Positions 1 through 8,134 of a DNA stretch of 64,000 bases are shown here, piece by piece (within the stretch, counting starts at the first letter, position 1; every line of letters starts with the position of its first letter). Below the pieces are notes generated by a model that worked only from the letters and a program-made list of their open reading frames with translations, was not told where the DNA came from and searched no databases. Location: NCBI RefSeq assembly GCF_016805305.1, contig NZ_JAERQN010000001.1, positions 1,054,001 to 1,118,000 of the forward strand. The letters are read 5' to 3'. Both the position numbers and the translations under genes were made by a program. Source of the DNA: Falsiroseomonas ponticola (GTDB taxonomy: Bacteria; Pseudomonadota; Alphaproteobacteria; Acetobacterales; Acetobacteraceae).

Positions 1-668
1 ACCGCCGCATCGCCTGGCCGCGACTGGCGCTGGAACTCGCCCGCTGGGCGCTGCGCGGCGATGGCGTGCTGACCTGGTCCCCCGGCATGGTCGGCGTCTT
101 CGCCAGGACGCTGCCGGGGCTGGAGGCGCCGGACATCCAGCTGAATGGCGGCCCCGTCTCCTGGGCCGAGGGAAGGATCGGCGTGCCGGACCCGGAGCCC
201 GGGCTGACGCTCGGCGCCTGGCAATGCCGGCCGCTGTCGCGGGGCAGCGTGACGCTCGCCTCGGCCGATCCCGCCCGCGCCCCCGTCATCGCGCCGCGCT
301 TCCTGACGGCGGAGGAGGATCGCGCCGCGGTGGTGCGGGGCATCCGCCTGGCGCGGCGCTGGATGGCGGCGGAACCGCTGCGCGGGATCGTCGCCGGTGA
401 ACTCCGCCCCGGCGCCGCCCTGCAATCCGATGAGGAACTGGCCGCCTTCGCCGCGGAGACCGGCGGCACCGTCTATCACCCCTCCTGCACGGTTCGCATG
501 GGGGGCGAGGGCACGGGCGCGCCGCTCGACCCCGCGCTCCGGCTGCGCGGCGTCGACGGGCTGCGGGTGGTGGATGCCTCCGTCTTCCCGGACATCCCGG
601 TCTGCAACATCAACGCGACGGTGCTGGCGGTGGCGCAGAAGGCCTCGGGGATGATCCTGGCAGGTTGA
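1..668 (+). CDS. GMC family oxidoreductase, C-terminal part (5' end outside window)
   Basis: The frame is open from the first bases of the window, so the N-terminal FAD-binding part lies upstream and only about 220 residues are visible. The C-terminal GMC signature is clear: a YHPSCTVRMG stretch (encoded around 473-502), where the His matches the catalytic His of choline dehydrogenase/glucose oxidase relatives, then GVDGLRVVDASVFPDIPVCN, the usual substrate/FAD-contact segment, and a final helix with AQKA. Family members are flavoproteins that oxidise alcohols, choline or sugars. The common G before TCRMG is replaced by S-C, and the usual G-N-T-N before the last motif reads C-N-I-N. The substrate cannot be told from this fragment. 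The gene ends convergently against a Bug receptor across a hairpin-rich spacer. Confidence 0.9.
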   Translation, partial: RRIAWPRLALELARWALRGDGVLTWSPGMVGVFARTLPGLEAPDIQLNGGPVSWAEGRIGVPDPEPGLTLGAWQCRPLSRGSVTLASADPARAPVIAPRFLTAEEDRAAVVRGIRLARRWMAAEPLRGIVAGELRPGAALQSDEELAAFAAETGGTVYHPSCTVRMGGEGTGAPLDPALRLRGVDGLRVVDASVFPDIPVCNINATVLAVAQKASGMILAG

Positions 669-702
669 GGGCGATGGCCGGGTGGCGGTCCAATACCGAT
701 GT

Positions 703-815
703 GCGGAAATGCTGGCGCATTTCCGCCCTCAGACGCCGGCGCGGCCATCCGGCCGCTTGGCTTCGCCGCATAAGCGGCGGGCCGCATTCGCGGCCTCGGC
801 CGACGGTGTCGGCCG
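703..815. repeat. Cluster of four short hairpins between convergent genes
   Basis: Four perfect inverted repeats follow one another in 113 bases: 703-712/717-726 (10 bp arms, 4-base loop), 741-746/751-756 (6 bp, loop ATCC), 765-769/774-778 (5 bp, loop ATAA) and 797-804/808-815 (8 bp, loop GGT). None is followed by a T-tract on either strand. The position between two gene 3' ends fits a bidirectional transcription stop or a REP/BIME-like palindromic unit. The inverted repeats are seen directly; the role is inferred. Confidence 0.6.
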
Positions 816-875
816 CAGGTCACGACATATGCTCGGCGGTGTAATGCCCGCCATCCGCGCCATCGCCGCCGGGCC

Positions 876-1859
876 TCAGCCTTCCTCGAAGCGCAGGCCG
901 CGGGCGCGGATCAGCGTGCCCCACTTCTCCGTCTCGCTGCGCTTGTGGGCCTCCGCCCCCGCCATGTCGGTGCCATGCAGCAGGAAGCCCACTTCCGCCG
1001 CGCGGGTGCGGACATCGGGCTGCGCCAGGCCGTGCAGCGCGGCGGCGGACAGGCGGCGCGCCACGGGATCCGGCGTGGCGGCGGGAACCCACCACATCAC
1101 CCAGCTATTGGCCTCGAAGCCCGGCGCCACCGTCTCCGCCATGGTCGGCACATCGGGCAGGGCCGGCACGCGGGACGGCGTGCACACCGCCAGCGCCTGC
1201 AGCCCGCCCTGGCGGATCTGGCCGAGCGCGGCCGGCATGTCGGCGAACATGAAGTCCACCACGCCGGCGCGCAGGTCCGTCAGCGCCGGCGCCGTGCCGC
1301 GATAGCCCACCAGCGTGAAGTCGCCCCCGCTGGCGCCGCGATAGAGCTCCGCCGCCAGCTGGTGCGGCGTGCCGGACCCGCCGGTGGCGCCGGAGAGGCG
1401 GCCGGGATTGGCCTTCAGGTGGCGGTCGAACTCGCCCACATCCGCCCAGCGCCCGCTGCGCACCACCAGCACGAAGGGCGTCGTCGCCAGCCAGGTCAGC
1501 GCCTTGAACTCGCCCAGCTCATAGCCGGGCTCCCGCATCATGAAGGGCGCGATGACGGAGGAGATGGGCGCCAGCAGCACCGTGGTGCCATCCGCCGCGG
1601 CGCGGGCCACGCTGCGGGTGCCGACGGCGGCGCCGGCGCCCGGGCGGTTCTCCACCACCATGGGCTGGCCGAGGAAGCCCTGCATGTGCGGCGCCATGGC
1701 GCGGGCCAGGATGTCCGGGCTGCCGCCGGGGGCGAAGGGGTTGATCAGCCGCACCGGGCCGGGCGGCGTCCAGTCCTGCGCCAGGGCAGGGGTGGCAAGG
1801 CCGGCCAGGCTGCCGGCGGCGGCAAGGCGCAGCGCCGCGCGCCGCGAAAGATCGGTCAT
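876..1859 (-). CDS. Bug/TctC-family tripartite tricarboxylate transporter substrate-binding protein
   Basis: A 327-residue periplasmic binding protein. The N-terminus carries a twin-arginine-like signal (SRRAALRLA followed by an Ala-rich hydrophobic core ending in ATPALAQ). Family motifs follow in order: NPFAPGGSPDILAR, GQPMVVENRPGAGAAVG, a T-P-H-Q-L-A-A-E-L segment, LPDVPTMAE and a C-terminal P.AT.DPVARRL segment. Bug proteins normally bind small carboxylates in the periplasm and deliver them to TctA/TctB permeases or act as sensors. No permease is adjacent. It diverges from the penicillin-binding protein gene, and a GGAGG-type ribosome binding site sits just upstream of the ATG (around 1861-1866 on the + strand). 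The ligand is unknown. Confidence 0.93.
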   Translation of the reverse strand: MTDLSRRAALRLAAAGSLAGLATPALAQDWTPPGPVRLINPFAPGGSPDILARAMAPHMQGFLGQPMVVENRPGAGAAVGTRSVARAAADGTTVLLAPISSVIAPFMMREPGYELGEFKALTWLATTPFVLVVRSGRWADVGEFDRHLKANPGRLSGATGGSGTPHQLAAELYRGASGGDFTLVGYRGTAPALTDLRAGVVDFMFADMPAALGQIRQGGLQALAVCTPSRVPALPDVPTMAETVAPGFEANSWVMWWVPAATPDPVARRLSAAALHGLAQPDVRTRAAEVGFLLHGTDMAGAEAHKRSETEKWGTLIRARGLRFEEG

Positions 1860-1981
1860 GGAGGAGGTCCCTGTTCGAGGAGTCGGGCGGCCTTCTGCGG
1901 GCTGCCATCGCGGTCGCAGATGGACGTTCCGTCACTGAAAGGCAAGGAATCACTGCGCCGCTGGGGCGCCCGGGGGCGGCC

Positions 1982-3889
1982 ATGCTACAGCCGCGATGGA
2001 TGGCCCGAATCGCCCGCAAGCCGGAACCGCCTGCCGCCCGGGCCAGCCCCCGGCGCGCCGCCCCGCCGGCGCCCGCGAAGCGCCCGCGCCGCGCCTGGCG
2101 CTGGCTGCGCTGGCTGGTGCTGCTGGCGGTCTGGGGCGGCGTGGCGCTGGCGGGCCTGCTGCTGTTCCTCACCTGGGACCTGCCGCGCACCGACCTGGCG
2201 CTGACCACGACACGGCGCGCGGGCGTCACGCTGGAAGCGACGGATGGGCGCATCATCGCGACCTCCGGCGACGTGGTCGGCGACATCGTCCGGCTGCGCG
2301 ATCTGCCGCCGCATCTGCCGGCCGCGGTGATCGCCATCGAGGACCGGCGCTTCCGCGACCATCTCGGCATCGACCCCATCGGCATCGCCCGCGCGGCCTA
2401 TGTGAACCTCACCACCGGCCGCGTCGCGCAAGGTGGCTCCACCCTGACGCAGCAATTGGCAAAGAACCTGTTCCTGACGCCGGAGCGCAGCTTCCGCCGC
2501 AAGGCGCAGGAAGCCGTCATGGCGCTGTGGCTGGAATGGAAGTTTAGCAAGGACGAGCTGCTCGAGATCTACCTGAACCGCGTCTATCTCGGCGCCGGCG
2601 CCTATGGGGTGGATGCGGCGGCCAGGCTCTATTTCGGCGTGCCGGCGGCGCGGCTGAACCTCTGGCAATCGGCCATCCTGGCGGGGCTGCCCAAGGCGCC
2701 ATCTCGCCTCAATCCGCGCAGCGCGCCGGAAGCGGCGGCGGGGCGGGCGGCGGAGGTGCTGGCCGCCATGGCCGATGTCGGCGTCATCACCCCCCGCCAG
2801 GCGACCCAGGCGGCGGAGGCCATCCGCATCCCGCCGCGCCCGTCCCGCGACTCGGGCTGGTTCGCGGATTGGGTGATGGATGACCTCGGCAGCCGCTTCC
2901 CCGGCAATGCCGACCTCGTGCTGCGCACCACGCTCGATTTGCGGATGCAGGCGGTGGTGGAGGCGCGGCTGGAGGCGCTGCTGGCCGGCCCCGGGCAGCG
3001 CGCGCGGGTCGGCCAGGGGGCGGTGGTGGCGATGGAGGCCGCGACCGGCAACATCCGCGCCATGGCCGGCGGGCGCGACTATCGCAGCACGCAGTTCAAC
3101 CGGGCGACGCAGGCGCGGCGCCAGCCGGGCTCCGCCTTCAAGCCCTTCGTCTTCCTGACGGCGCTGGAGGCGGGGGCGACGCCGCAGGACCCGGTCGCGG
3201 ACGGCCCGCTGACGCTGGGCGGCTGGTCCCCGGGCAATGGCAGCTGGCGCCCCCGCGGCGAGATCACGCTGGAGGAGGCGCTGGCCCATTCGGTCAACAC
3301 CTCGGCCGTGCGGGTCCTGCAGCGCGCGGGCGGCGCGCGCGCGGCGATCGAGACGGCGCGCCGCTTCGGCCTGCCCGGCCCCTTCCAGCGCGACGCGACC
3401 ATCGCGCTCGGCACCGGGGAGGTGACGCTGCTGGACCTGACGGCCGCCTATGCCCCCTTCGCCAATGGCGGGCTGCTGCCGGACCCGCGCGGGCTGGCCG
3501 CCGCCCGCGCCGATGGCCGCGCCGTGCCCGTGGCGCCCCCGGCTTCGCGCCGCGTGACAACGCCGGAGGCGGCGCAGGCCATGCGCCGGATGCTGGACGC
3601 GGTGGTGGCGCGCGGCACCGGCCGCGCCGCGCAGCCCCCCGGCGCGCGCGCCGTGGCGGGCAAGACGGGCACGACGCAGGATTTCCGCGATGCCTGGTTC
3701 ATCGGAATCGCGCCCGTTGCGGGCGCGGGACTCGTCATCGGCATATGGCTCGGCAACGATGACGGGTCGCCGATGGTTGATGTGGCTGGCGGCACCCTGC
3801 CGGCCCGGCTGTTCCGGGATATCCTGGAGGGACTTGCCCAATCCGAGCCCGTGCCATCCGCCTCGGGCGGCGGCACGGCCGGGGGATGA
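1982..3889 (+). CDS. Class A penicillin-binding protein (transglycosylase/transpeptidase)
   Basis: A 635-residue bifunctional peptidoglycan synthase. A basic cytoplasmic tail (about 1-38) precedes one transmembrane helix (about 40-64). The GT51 glycosyltransferase domain follows, with catalytic Glu120 in EDRRFRDH, then GGSTLTQQLAKNL and a KDELLEIYLNRVYLG block. The C-terminal transpeptidase has SAFK (Ser384 nucleophile), SVN (Ser437) and KTGT (Lys561). It polymerises glycan strands from lipid II and cross-links them on the outer face of the inner membrane. At 635 residues it is shorter than PBP1A (about 800) and lacks its inserted OB domain. A second ATG at 2000 is also possible. The stop codon overlaps the next gene (ATGA). 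Confidence 0.95.
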   Translation: MLQPRWMARIARKPEPPAARASPRRAAPPAPAKRPRRAWRWLRWLVLLAVWGGVALAGLLLFLTWDLPRTDLALTTTRRAGVTLEATDGRIIATSGDVVGDIVRLRDLPPHLPAAVIAIEDRRFRDHLGIDPIGIARAAYVNLTTGRVAQGGSTLTQQLAKNLFLTPERSFRRKAQEAVMALWLEWKFSKDELLEIYLNRVYLGAGAYGVDAAARLYFGVPAARLNLWQSAILAGLPKAPSRLNPRSAPEAAAGRAAEVLAAMADVGVITPRQATQAAEAIRIPPRPSRDSGWFADWVMDDLGSRFPGNADLVLRTTLDLRMQAVVEARLEALLAGPGQRARVGQGAVVAMEAATGNIRAMAGGRDYRSTQFNRATQARRQPGSAFKPFVFLTALEAGATPQDPVADGPLTLGGWSPGNGSWRPRGEITLEEALAHSVNTSAVRVLQRAGGARAAIETARRFGLPGPFQRDATIALGTGEVTLLDLTAAYAPFANGGLLPDPRGLAAARADGRAVPVAPPASRRVTTPEAAQAMRRMLDAVVARGTGRAAQPPGARAVAGKTGTTQDFRDAWFIGIAPVAGAGLVIGIWLGNDDGSPMVDVAGGTLPARLFRDILEGLAQSEPVPSASGGGTAGG

Positions 3890-4497
3890 AGGAGTGTCCG
3901 GCCTTGGCTGAAGACTTGACCGCGCAGCGCCATGACCGCCTGCGGCGCATCGCGCCGGCGGTGCAGCATGACATCAACAACGCCATGATGGTGCTGGCGT
4001 CGAACCTGGAGCTGCTGGGCCGCAGCGTGGCCGATGGCGCGCCGCGCCGGCAGTTGGATCGCTGCATCGAGGCCTCGAAGCGGCTGGACGCCACCATGCG
4101 CGGCTTCCTCGACGCCGCGCGGCGCCCGGTGGAGGAGCCGACCCGCGCTTCCCTGGCCCAGGCGCTGCGGCAGGTGCTGCCGCTGCTGGCCGTGGCGGCC
4201 GGCGCGCGGCATGGCGTGGACCTGACTCTGGCGGAGGGGGTACCGGAAGTGGCGCTGGATCGCGCCCGCCTGGACTTGGCGCTGCTGGCGCTGGTGCAGG
4301 ATGCCGTGCCCGGCCTGCCGCAGGGCGCCCGCATCGGCCTTGCCGTGGAAAAGCGGGCGGAGGCGGTGTCGCTGGCGGTGACGCTGCCGGAGGGCGTCGC
4401 ACCCTCCGACCGCGCCATGGACCTGCTGGCCGAAGCGGCCCGCGGGGGCGTGCTGGAAGCCGGGCCGGTGCTGACCTGGCCTACCAGACCAGCCTGA
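3886..4497 (+). CDS. Histidine-kinase-like dimerisation/phosphotransfer protein with degenerate ATPase
   Basis: A soluble 203-residue protein. Residues about 22-75 look like the DHp helix pair of HDxN-type sensor kinases: VQHDINNAMMVLASNLELL with His28 as the candidate phosphoacceptor, then a second helix rich in Arg/Leu. The remaining 120 residues are Leu/Ala-rich and lie where the HATPase domain should be, but I see no N-box or G-boxes, so autophosphorylation is unlikely. A ChpT-like phosphotransferase or a regulator of another kinase is possible. The ATG overlaps the stop of the penicillin-binding protein. An alternative TTG start at 3904 has a better AAGGAG ribosome binding site at 3889-3894 and would give 197 residues. 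The tight coupling suggests a cell-envelope role, but that is inference. Confidence 0.7.
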   Translation: MKECPALAEDLTAQRHDRLRRIAPAVQHDINNAMMVLASNLELLGRSVADGAPRRQLDRCIEASKRLDATMRGFLDAARRPVEEPTRASLAQALRQVLPLLAVAAGARHGVDLTLAEGVPEVALDRARLDLALLALVQDAVPGLPQGARIGLAVEKRAEAVSLAVTLPEGVAPSDRAMDLLAEAARGGVLEAGPVLTWPTRPA

Positions 4498-4927
4498 CGC
4501 CATAGGCCGCGAAGGCCGCATCATTGGTGATGATGGGCAGGCCGGTCGCGATGGAGGTCGCGATCAGCATCCGGTCCATGGGGTCCCGGTGATGCGGCGG
4601 CAGGGTGGCGGCGCGGGCGGCGATGTCCCAGTCCACGGCCAAGGGCTTGTAGCCGCGTTCGCGCAGGAAGGCCGGGAAGCCAAGGTCGTCGAAGGGCGCG
4701 AAAGGCGGCAGCCTACCATCGGCAGCCTTGCGCGTGATCTCCCAGACCGTTTCCGCGATGACGTAGACCTCCCCGCCCTGCATGCCCGCTCGGCCGGCCG
4801 CGGACATACCGGCGCCCGCGAGGGCATGGAACACGATCAGGGCACAGGCATCGGCGAGGCAGGCGCCCGGCGGATAGGCCGGCCAGCCTGCCGCGGCCTC
4901 CGCGAAGCCTTTGCGGGTCGGGCTCAA
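4481..4927 (-). CDS. vapC: Type II toxin, PIN-domain VapC-like ribonuclease
   Basis: A 148-residue PIN-domain protein. The acidic metal-binding set is recognisable: Asp26 in LADACALI, Glu63 in ETVWEITRKA, Asp115/Asp118 in RDPMDRMLIATS and Asp136 in IITNDAAFAAYG. The family cleaves RNA (often tRNA or rRNA) when freed from its antitoxin. The start is a TTG that overlaps the antitoxin stop (positions 4924-4927), the usual coupling in these modules. Its 3' end overlaps the last bases of the preceding + strand gene convergently. The specific RNA target cannot be predicted from sequence. Confidence 0.88.
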   Translation of the reverse strand: MSPTRKGFAEAAAGWPAYPPGACLADACALIVFHALAGAGMSAAGRAGMQGGEVYVIAETVWEITRKAADGRLPPFAPFDDLGFPAFLRERGYKPLAVDWDIAARAATLPPHHRDPMDRMLIATSIATGLPIITNDAAFAAYGVRLVW

Positions 4928-5172
4928 TCCCAGCCCTCTTCCTTCATCTGCTCATCCGTCAGGGGAGCGAAGATGGCGGGGTCGTAGACGAAGTTCTCCC
5001 AGCCCGGCAGTTTCCGCAGGTCGCCGGGCTCCCGCTGCACCTTCGGCGCCACCGCCGTGATGCGCGCCACCGGCACGCCGTTGCGGGCGACAATCACGTC
5101 CTGCCCCGCCTCCACCTCCGCCAGGATCTGGGAGAGGTGGGTCTTCGCCTCATAGACGTTCACGGTCCGCAT
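4924..5172 (-). CDS. Type II antitoxin, Phd/YefM family
   Basis: An 82-residue antitoxin starting at MRTVNVYEAKTHLSQIL, the typical N-terminal DNA-binding fold of the Phd/YefM family, with VIVARNGVPVARI in the middle. The acidic/aromatic C-terminus (GWENFVYDPAIFAPLTDEQ) is the expected toxin-wrapping tail. I place the start at the ATG at 5172 because GGAG lies six bases upstream; a TTG at 5196 would add eight residues but would run into the operator region. The protein neutralises the downstream PIN toxin and is expected to repress its own promoter through the palindromes at 5186-5240. Confidence 0.88.
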   Translation of the reverse strand: MRTVNVYEAKTHLSQILAEVEAGQDVIVARNGVPVARITAVAPKVQREPGDLRKLPGWENFVYDPAIFAPLTDEQMKEEGWD

Positions 5173-5185
5173 GGCGGGCTCCGTC

Positions 5186-5240
5186 GGGTTGACCAAGCCT
5201 TGACTAACCCGTCGCGCGCAGCCTGGTCAAGGCTTGACCA
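5186..5240 (-). promoter_or_regulatory. Paired palindromic operators of the toxin-antitoxin module
   Basis: A perfect 8-bp inverted repeat, TGGTCAAG/CTTGACCA around a single G, spans 5224-5240 and overlaps the stop codon of the NUDIX gene. A related, less perfect palindrome spans 5186-5210 (GGGTT...AACCC outside, CAAG-C-CTTG inside), immediately upstream of the antitoxin ribosome binding site. An extra TTGACCA half-site follows at about 5246-5252. Two similar sites spaced about 34 bp apart in front of a Phd-type antitoxin fit cooperative autorepression. The repeats are seen; the binding protein is inferred. Confidence 0.65.
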
Positions 5241-5820
5241 AGCCCTTGACCAGCAGCAGCCCCCAGGCGGCCATGGTGATCGCGTCCCGGATCTCGCCCT
5301 CCCGGATCATGCGGTCGAATTCGGCGCGCGGGATGCGGCGGGCGATGAGGTCCTGTTCCTCCGTCTCCAGCGCCGCCTCGCCTCGCGTCAAGCCGGTGGC
5401 GAGCACGATATGCGCGCCCTGGTTCATCGTGCCCGGCGCCTCGAACATCGTGCCGACATGCCGCAACTCTGCCGCGACCAGGCCGGTTTCCTCTCGCAGC
5501 TCATGCGCGGCGACCACCAGCGGGTCCGTCCCCGGCGGGCCCCACATGCCCATGGGAAATTCCCAGAGCCGCTCGCCCACGGGGTAGCGGTATTGCTGCA
5601 CCAGCTCGATCGACCCGTCGGCATGGATCGGCACCACCAGGGTGAAGTCGTCCTTCTCCACCACGCCGTAGATGCCCGGGGAGCCATCCCGCCGGCGGAT
5701 CGCATCCTCCCGCACCCGCATCCAGCGATTCTCGTAGGCGATGCGGGTCGCGGTCGCGACGATGTCGGGGGTCTGGTCGGTCAAGGTCGGTCTTCCCGGT
5801 TCATCCGCGCGATCGGGCAT
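5227..5820 (-). CDS. NUDIX hydrolase, ADP-ribose pyrophosphatase-like
   Basis: A 197-residue NUDIX-fold protein. The catalytic core HELREETGLV (residues 106-115) matches the REUxEExGU part of the Nudix box with His replacing the first Arg; the preceding Gly/Glu half of the motif is degenerate (GPPGTDPLVVAA). VVPIHADGSIELVQQYRYP and the WEFPMG loop resemble ADP-ribose/nucleoside-diphosphate-sugar hydrolases. These enzymes clear nucleoside diphosphate derivatives in the cytoplasm. The ATG at 5820 overlaps the EamA gene by 20 bases; a TTG near 5787 is an alternative start. It belongs to a minus-strand run yggT-DUF167-folD-eamA-nudix. Confidence 0.88.
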   Translation of the reverse strand: MPDRADEPGRPTLTDQTPDIVATATRIAYENRWMRVREDAIRRRDGSPGIYGVVEKDDFTLVVPIHADGSIELVQQYRYPVGERLWEFPMGMWGPPGTDPLVVAAHELREETGLVAAELRHVGTMFEAPGTMNQGAHIVLATGLTRGEAALETEEQDLIARRIPRAEFDRMIREGEIRDAITMAAWGLLLVKGLVKP

Positions 5821-6676
5821 GCAACAGCAGGGCCAGGCCCGACAGGGTCAGCAGCCCGCCGAGGATATCGCTGAGGAACAGCCTTTCCCCCAGCAACGCC
5901 CAGCCGAAGACCGCGGCGACGGGCGGCGCCAGCAATTGCAGGGCGGAGGCGGTGGAGGTCGGCACCCGCTTCAGCATGAGGAAATAGAGGGCATAGGCCC
6001 CGATCCCCACCACCAGCATGGACCAGAGCAGCGCCGCCAGCGTCGCGGGCCCGGGCAGCCCCGGCGGTCCGCCTTCCAGCATCAGCGCGAGGGTCAGGCA
6101 GAGCAGGGCGGAGACGGCGGTCTGGCCGAGGCTCGCGGCCCACATGTCCACGCGCCCCTTGGCGGGGGCGAAGATCAGCAGCCCCACCGCCTGCCCGGCG
6201 GCGGCGACGATGGCGAAGCCGAAGCCCGCGGCCTCCGCCCCATCCAGCCCGTCCAGCGCGCGGAGGAAGCCCAGCAGCGCCACCCCAGCCCAGCCCAGCA
6301 GCAGCCCGACCCAGGCGAGGCGGGGCAGGGGCCGGCGCAGCACCAGGCTCTCCCCGGCCGCGACCAGCAGCGGCGTCGTGGCGCAGATCAGCGCCACCAG
6401 CCCGGTCGGGATGCGCGCCATGGCGAGCCAGGCGCAGGCCAGGTAGCCGCCCATGCCGAAGAGGCCGAGCGCCGCGACCCGCAGCGCATCGCCGGCGGAG
6501 GGTACCCGCCCCCGCATCGCCACCGCGATGGCCAGCAGGATCGGCGCCGTCAGCCCGAAGCGGATGCCGAGCGCCCAGAGCGGCGGCCATTCCCGCACCA
6601 CCACGCCCGCGACCGTGAAGGCCGAGGCCCAGATCGCGACGAAGCTGCCGCCGATCAGCCAGCCGCCCCGTCCCAC
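5801..6676 (-). CDS. EamA/DMT-superfamily transporter
   Basis: A 291-residue integral membrane protein with about ten hydrophobic helices arranged as two EamA repeats (residues about 5-135 and 145-285). The first repeat opens with WLIGGSFVAIWASAFTVAG, and ALICATTPLLVAAGESLVLRR is the typical fourth-helix region. Family members export metabolites or amino acids, and the substrate is not predictable. The start is GTG at 6676, three bases after the folD stop, which argues for co-transcription and translational coupling with folD. Confidence 0.9.
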   Translation of the reverse strand: MGRGGWLIGGSFVAIWASAFTVAGVVVREWPPLWALGIRFGLTAPILLAIAVAMRGRVPSAGDALRVAALGLFGMGGYLACAWLAMARIPTGLVALICATTPLLVAAGESLVLRRPLPRLAWVGLLLGWAGVALLGFLRALDGLDGAEAAGFGFAIVAAAGQAVGLLIFAPAKGRVDMWAASLGQTAVSALLCLTLALMLEGGPPGLPGPATLAALLWSMLVVGIGAYALYFLMLKRVPTSTASALQLLAPPVAAVFGWALLGERLFLSDILGGLLTLSGLALLLHARSRG

Positions 6677-6679
6677 GGG

Positions 6680-7522
6680 CTATTTCCTTCGCGCGATCGC
6701 CGCGTCCAGCGTGTTCTCGAGCAGGCAGGCAATGGTCATGGGGCCGACGCCACCGGGCACCGGCGTGATCGCCGCCGCCCGCGTCGCGGCCTCCGCATAG
6801 GCGACATCGCCAACGAGCTTCCCATCCGGCAGCCGGTTGATGCCGACATCGATGACGGTCGCACCCTCCGCGATCCAGTCGCCACGCACCATTTCGGGCC
6901 GCCCGACAGCGGCCACCAGGATCTCCGCCCGGCGGCATTCCGCGGGCAGGTCACGGGTGCGCGAATGGACGATGGTGACCGTGCAATCGGCCGCCAGCAG
7001 CAGCTGCGCCATGGGCCGGCCGACGATGTTGGACCGCCCGAGCACCACGGCCCGCGCGCCCGGCAGCACGGCGCCGGAGGCCGCGAGCAGGTGCATCACC
7101 CCCTTCGGCGTGCAGGGCACCAGCCCCGCCTGGCCGGACGCCAGGCGCCCGGCATTCAACGGATGGAAACCGTCCGCATCCTTCTCCGGCGCCACGGCGG
7201 AGATGACGACATCCGCCCGGATCTGCGGCGGCAGCGGCAACTGCACCAGGATGCCGTCCACCGCCGGGTCGGCATTGAGCTGCGCCACCACGGCCAGCAG
7301 CTCGGCCTCCGTCGTCGCGGCGGGCAGGGCGATGGTGGCGCTGTCGAAGCCCACCTCCTTCGCCGCCTTGTCCTTGTTGCGGACATAGACGCCCGAGGCC
7401 GGGTCATCCCCCACCCGCACCACGCGCAGCCCGGGGCGGTAGCCGAGGCCGGCCACCCGGGCCGCGATGCGCTGGCGAAGATCGGCGGCGACCGCCTTGC
7501 CGTCGATGATCCGGGCCGTCAT
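6680..7522 (-). CDS. folD: Bifunctional methylenetetrahydrofolate dehydrogenase/cyclohydrolase FolD
   Basis: A 280-residue cytosolic enzyme that interconverts 5,10-methylene-, methenyl- and 10-formyl-tetrahydrofolate with NADP. The catalytic YxxxK motif is Tyr46-Val-Arg-Asn-Lys50. Further family blocks are [24 protein letters not shown], the Rossmann signature [14 protein letters not shown], the cofactor loop HSRTRD and the C-terminal [16 protein letters not shown]. Length and order match FolD throughout. Its start overlaps the stop of the upstream DUF167 gene by four bases. Confidence 0.98.
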   Translation of the reverse strand: MTARIIDGKAVAADLRQRIAARVAGLGYRPGLRVVRVGDDPASGVYVRNKDKAAKEVGFDSATIALPAATTEAELLAVVAQLNADPAVDGILVQLPLPPQIRADVVISAVAPEKDADGFHPLNAGRLASGQAGLVPCTPKGVMHLLAASGAVLPGARAVVLGRSNIVGRPMAQLLLAADCTVTIVHSRTRDLPAECRRAEILVAAVGRPEMVRGDWIAEGATVIDVGINRLPDGKLVGDVAYAEAATRAAAITPVPGGVGPMTIACLLENTLDAAIARRK

Positions 7523-7821
7523 GCGATGAGCTTTTCCAGTTTCGGGATCAGGTCCGCCGGGTCGCCGGCGATGCGGAACACCTTCTGGCGCGACCCGCCC
7601 CCTTGCAGCAAGTCCACGGCGGAAGGCGCGACGCCGAGCGCCTTCGCCAGCGCCTGGCCGATGGCGCGGTTGGCGCGCCCATCCTCCGCCACTTCCGCCA
7701 CCGCCACGCGGATGGCGCCGCCATCCGGCGACAGTCCGCCCACCATGGGCCGCTTCGCCCGGGGCTGCGCCTTCACCGCCAGGTCCACGCCATCGGCGCG
7801 GCAGCGCCAGGGCGTGGCCAT
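7519..7821 (-). CDS. DUF167 (YggU) family protein
   Basis: A 100-residue protein of the YggU/DUF167 family. Visible motifs are [12 protein letters not shown] near the N-terminus, [24 protein letters not shown] in the centre, and [13 protein letters not shown] at the C-terminal side, all family hallmarks. The molecular function of the family is not established. In many proteobacteria it follows a yggT gene, as here (one-base spacing), and its stop overlaps the folD start. Confidence 0.9.
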   Translation of the reverse strand: MATPWRCRADGVDLAVKAQPRAKRPMVGGLSPDGGAIRVAVAEVAEDGRANRAIGQALAKALGVAPSAVDLLQGGGSRQKVFRIAGDPADLIPKLEKLIA

Positions 7822-7822
7822 G

Positions 7823-8134
7823 TCAGAAGTAGAGGCCGCCCCGCAGCAGGTAGCCCTGGATCGCGCCCAGCGCGATCTGCGCCGCGGTGATCAGCAGCAG
7901 GACGACAAGGGGCGAAAGGTCGATGCCGCCCAGGTTGGGCAGCTTCCCGCGCACCGGCCGCAGTGCGGGTTCCGTCACGCGGTAGAGGAAATCCGCGATC
8001 GTCCAGACGATCCGGTTCCGCCCATCGAGCACGTTGAAGGCCAGCAGCGTCTGCACGATGGCGGCCAGGATCACGGCCCACCAGAACAGGTCGAGCGCCG
8101 CCCGGAGAAGGAAGAACACGGCATCGAGCAGCAT
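7823..8134 (-). CDS. YggT family membrane protein
   Basis: A 103-residue protein with two hydrophobic segments (about 4-27 and 75-97) flanking a polar loop containing RIVWTIADFLYRVTEPALRPVR, the diagnostic YggT motif (T-EP-L-P-R). I choose the ATG at 8134 because it gives the family length of about 100 residues and has a GGGGTG ribosome binding site seven bases upstream; an open extension to 8194 is unlikely to be translated. YggT-family proteins are inner-membrane proteins associated with osmotic tolerance and, in Gram-positives, division (YlmG). Confidence 0.9.
   Translation of the reverse strand: MLLDAVFFLLRAALDLFWWAVILAAIVQTLLAFNVLDGRNRIVWTIADFLYRVTEPALRPVRGKLPNLGGIDLSPLVVLLLITAAQIALGAIQGYLLRGGLYF

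Noticed and set aside
703..726. Hairpin considered as an intrinsic terminator for the GMC oxidoreductase gene
   Set aside because: It has no T-tract on either strand and is one of four similar hairpins, so I reported it as a palindrome cluster instead.
1985..3841. A 618-codon minus-strand frame opposite the penicillin-binding protein
   Set aside because: It is repetitive Arg/Ala/Gln sequence with no motif; the opposite strand has the full GT51 and transpeptidase signatures.
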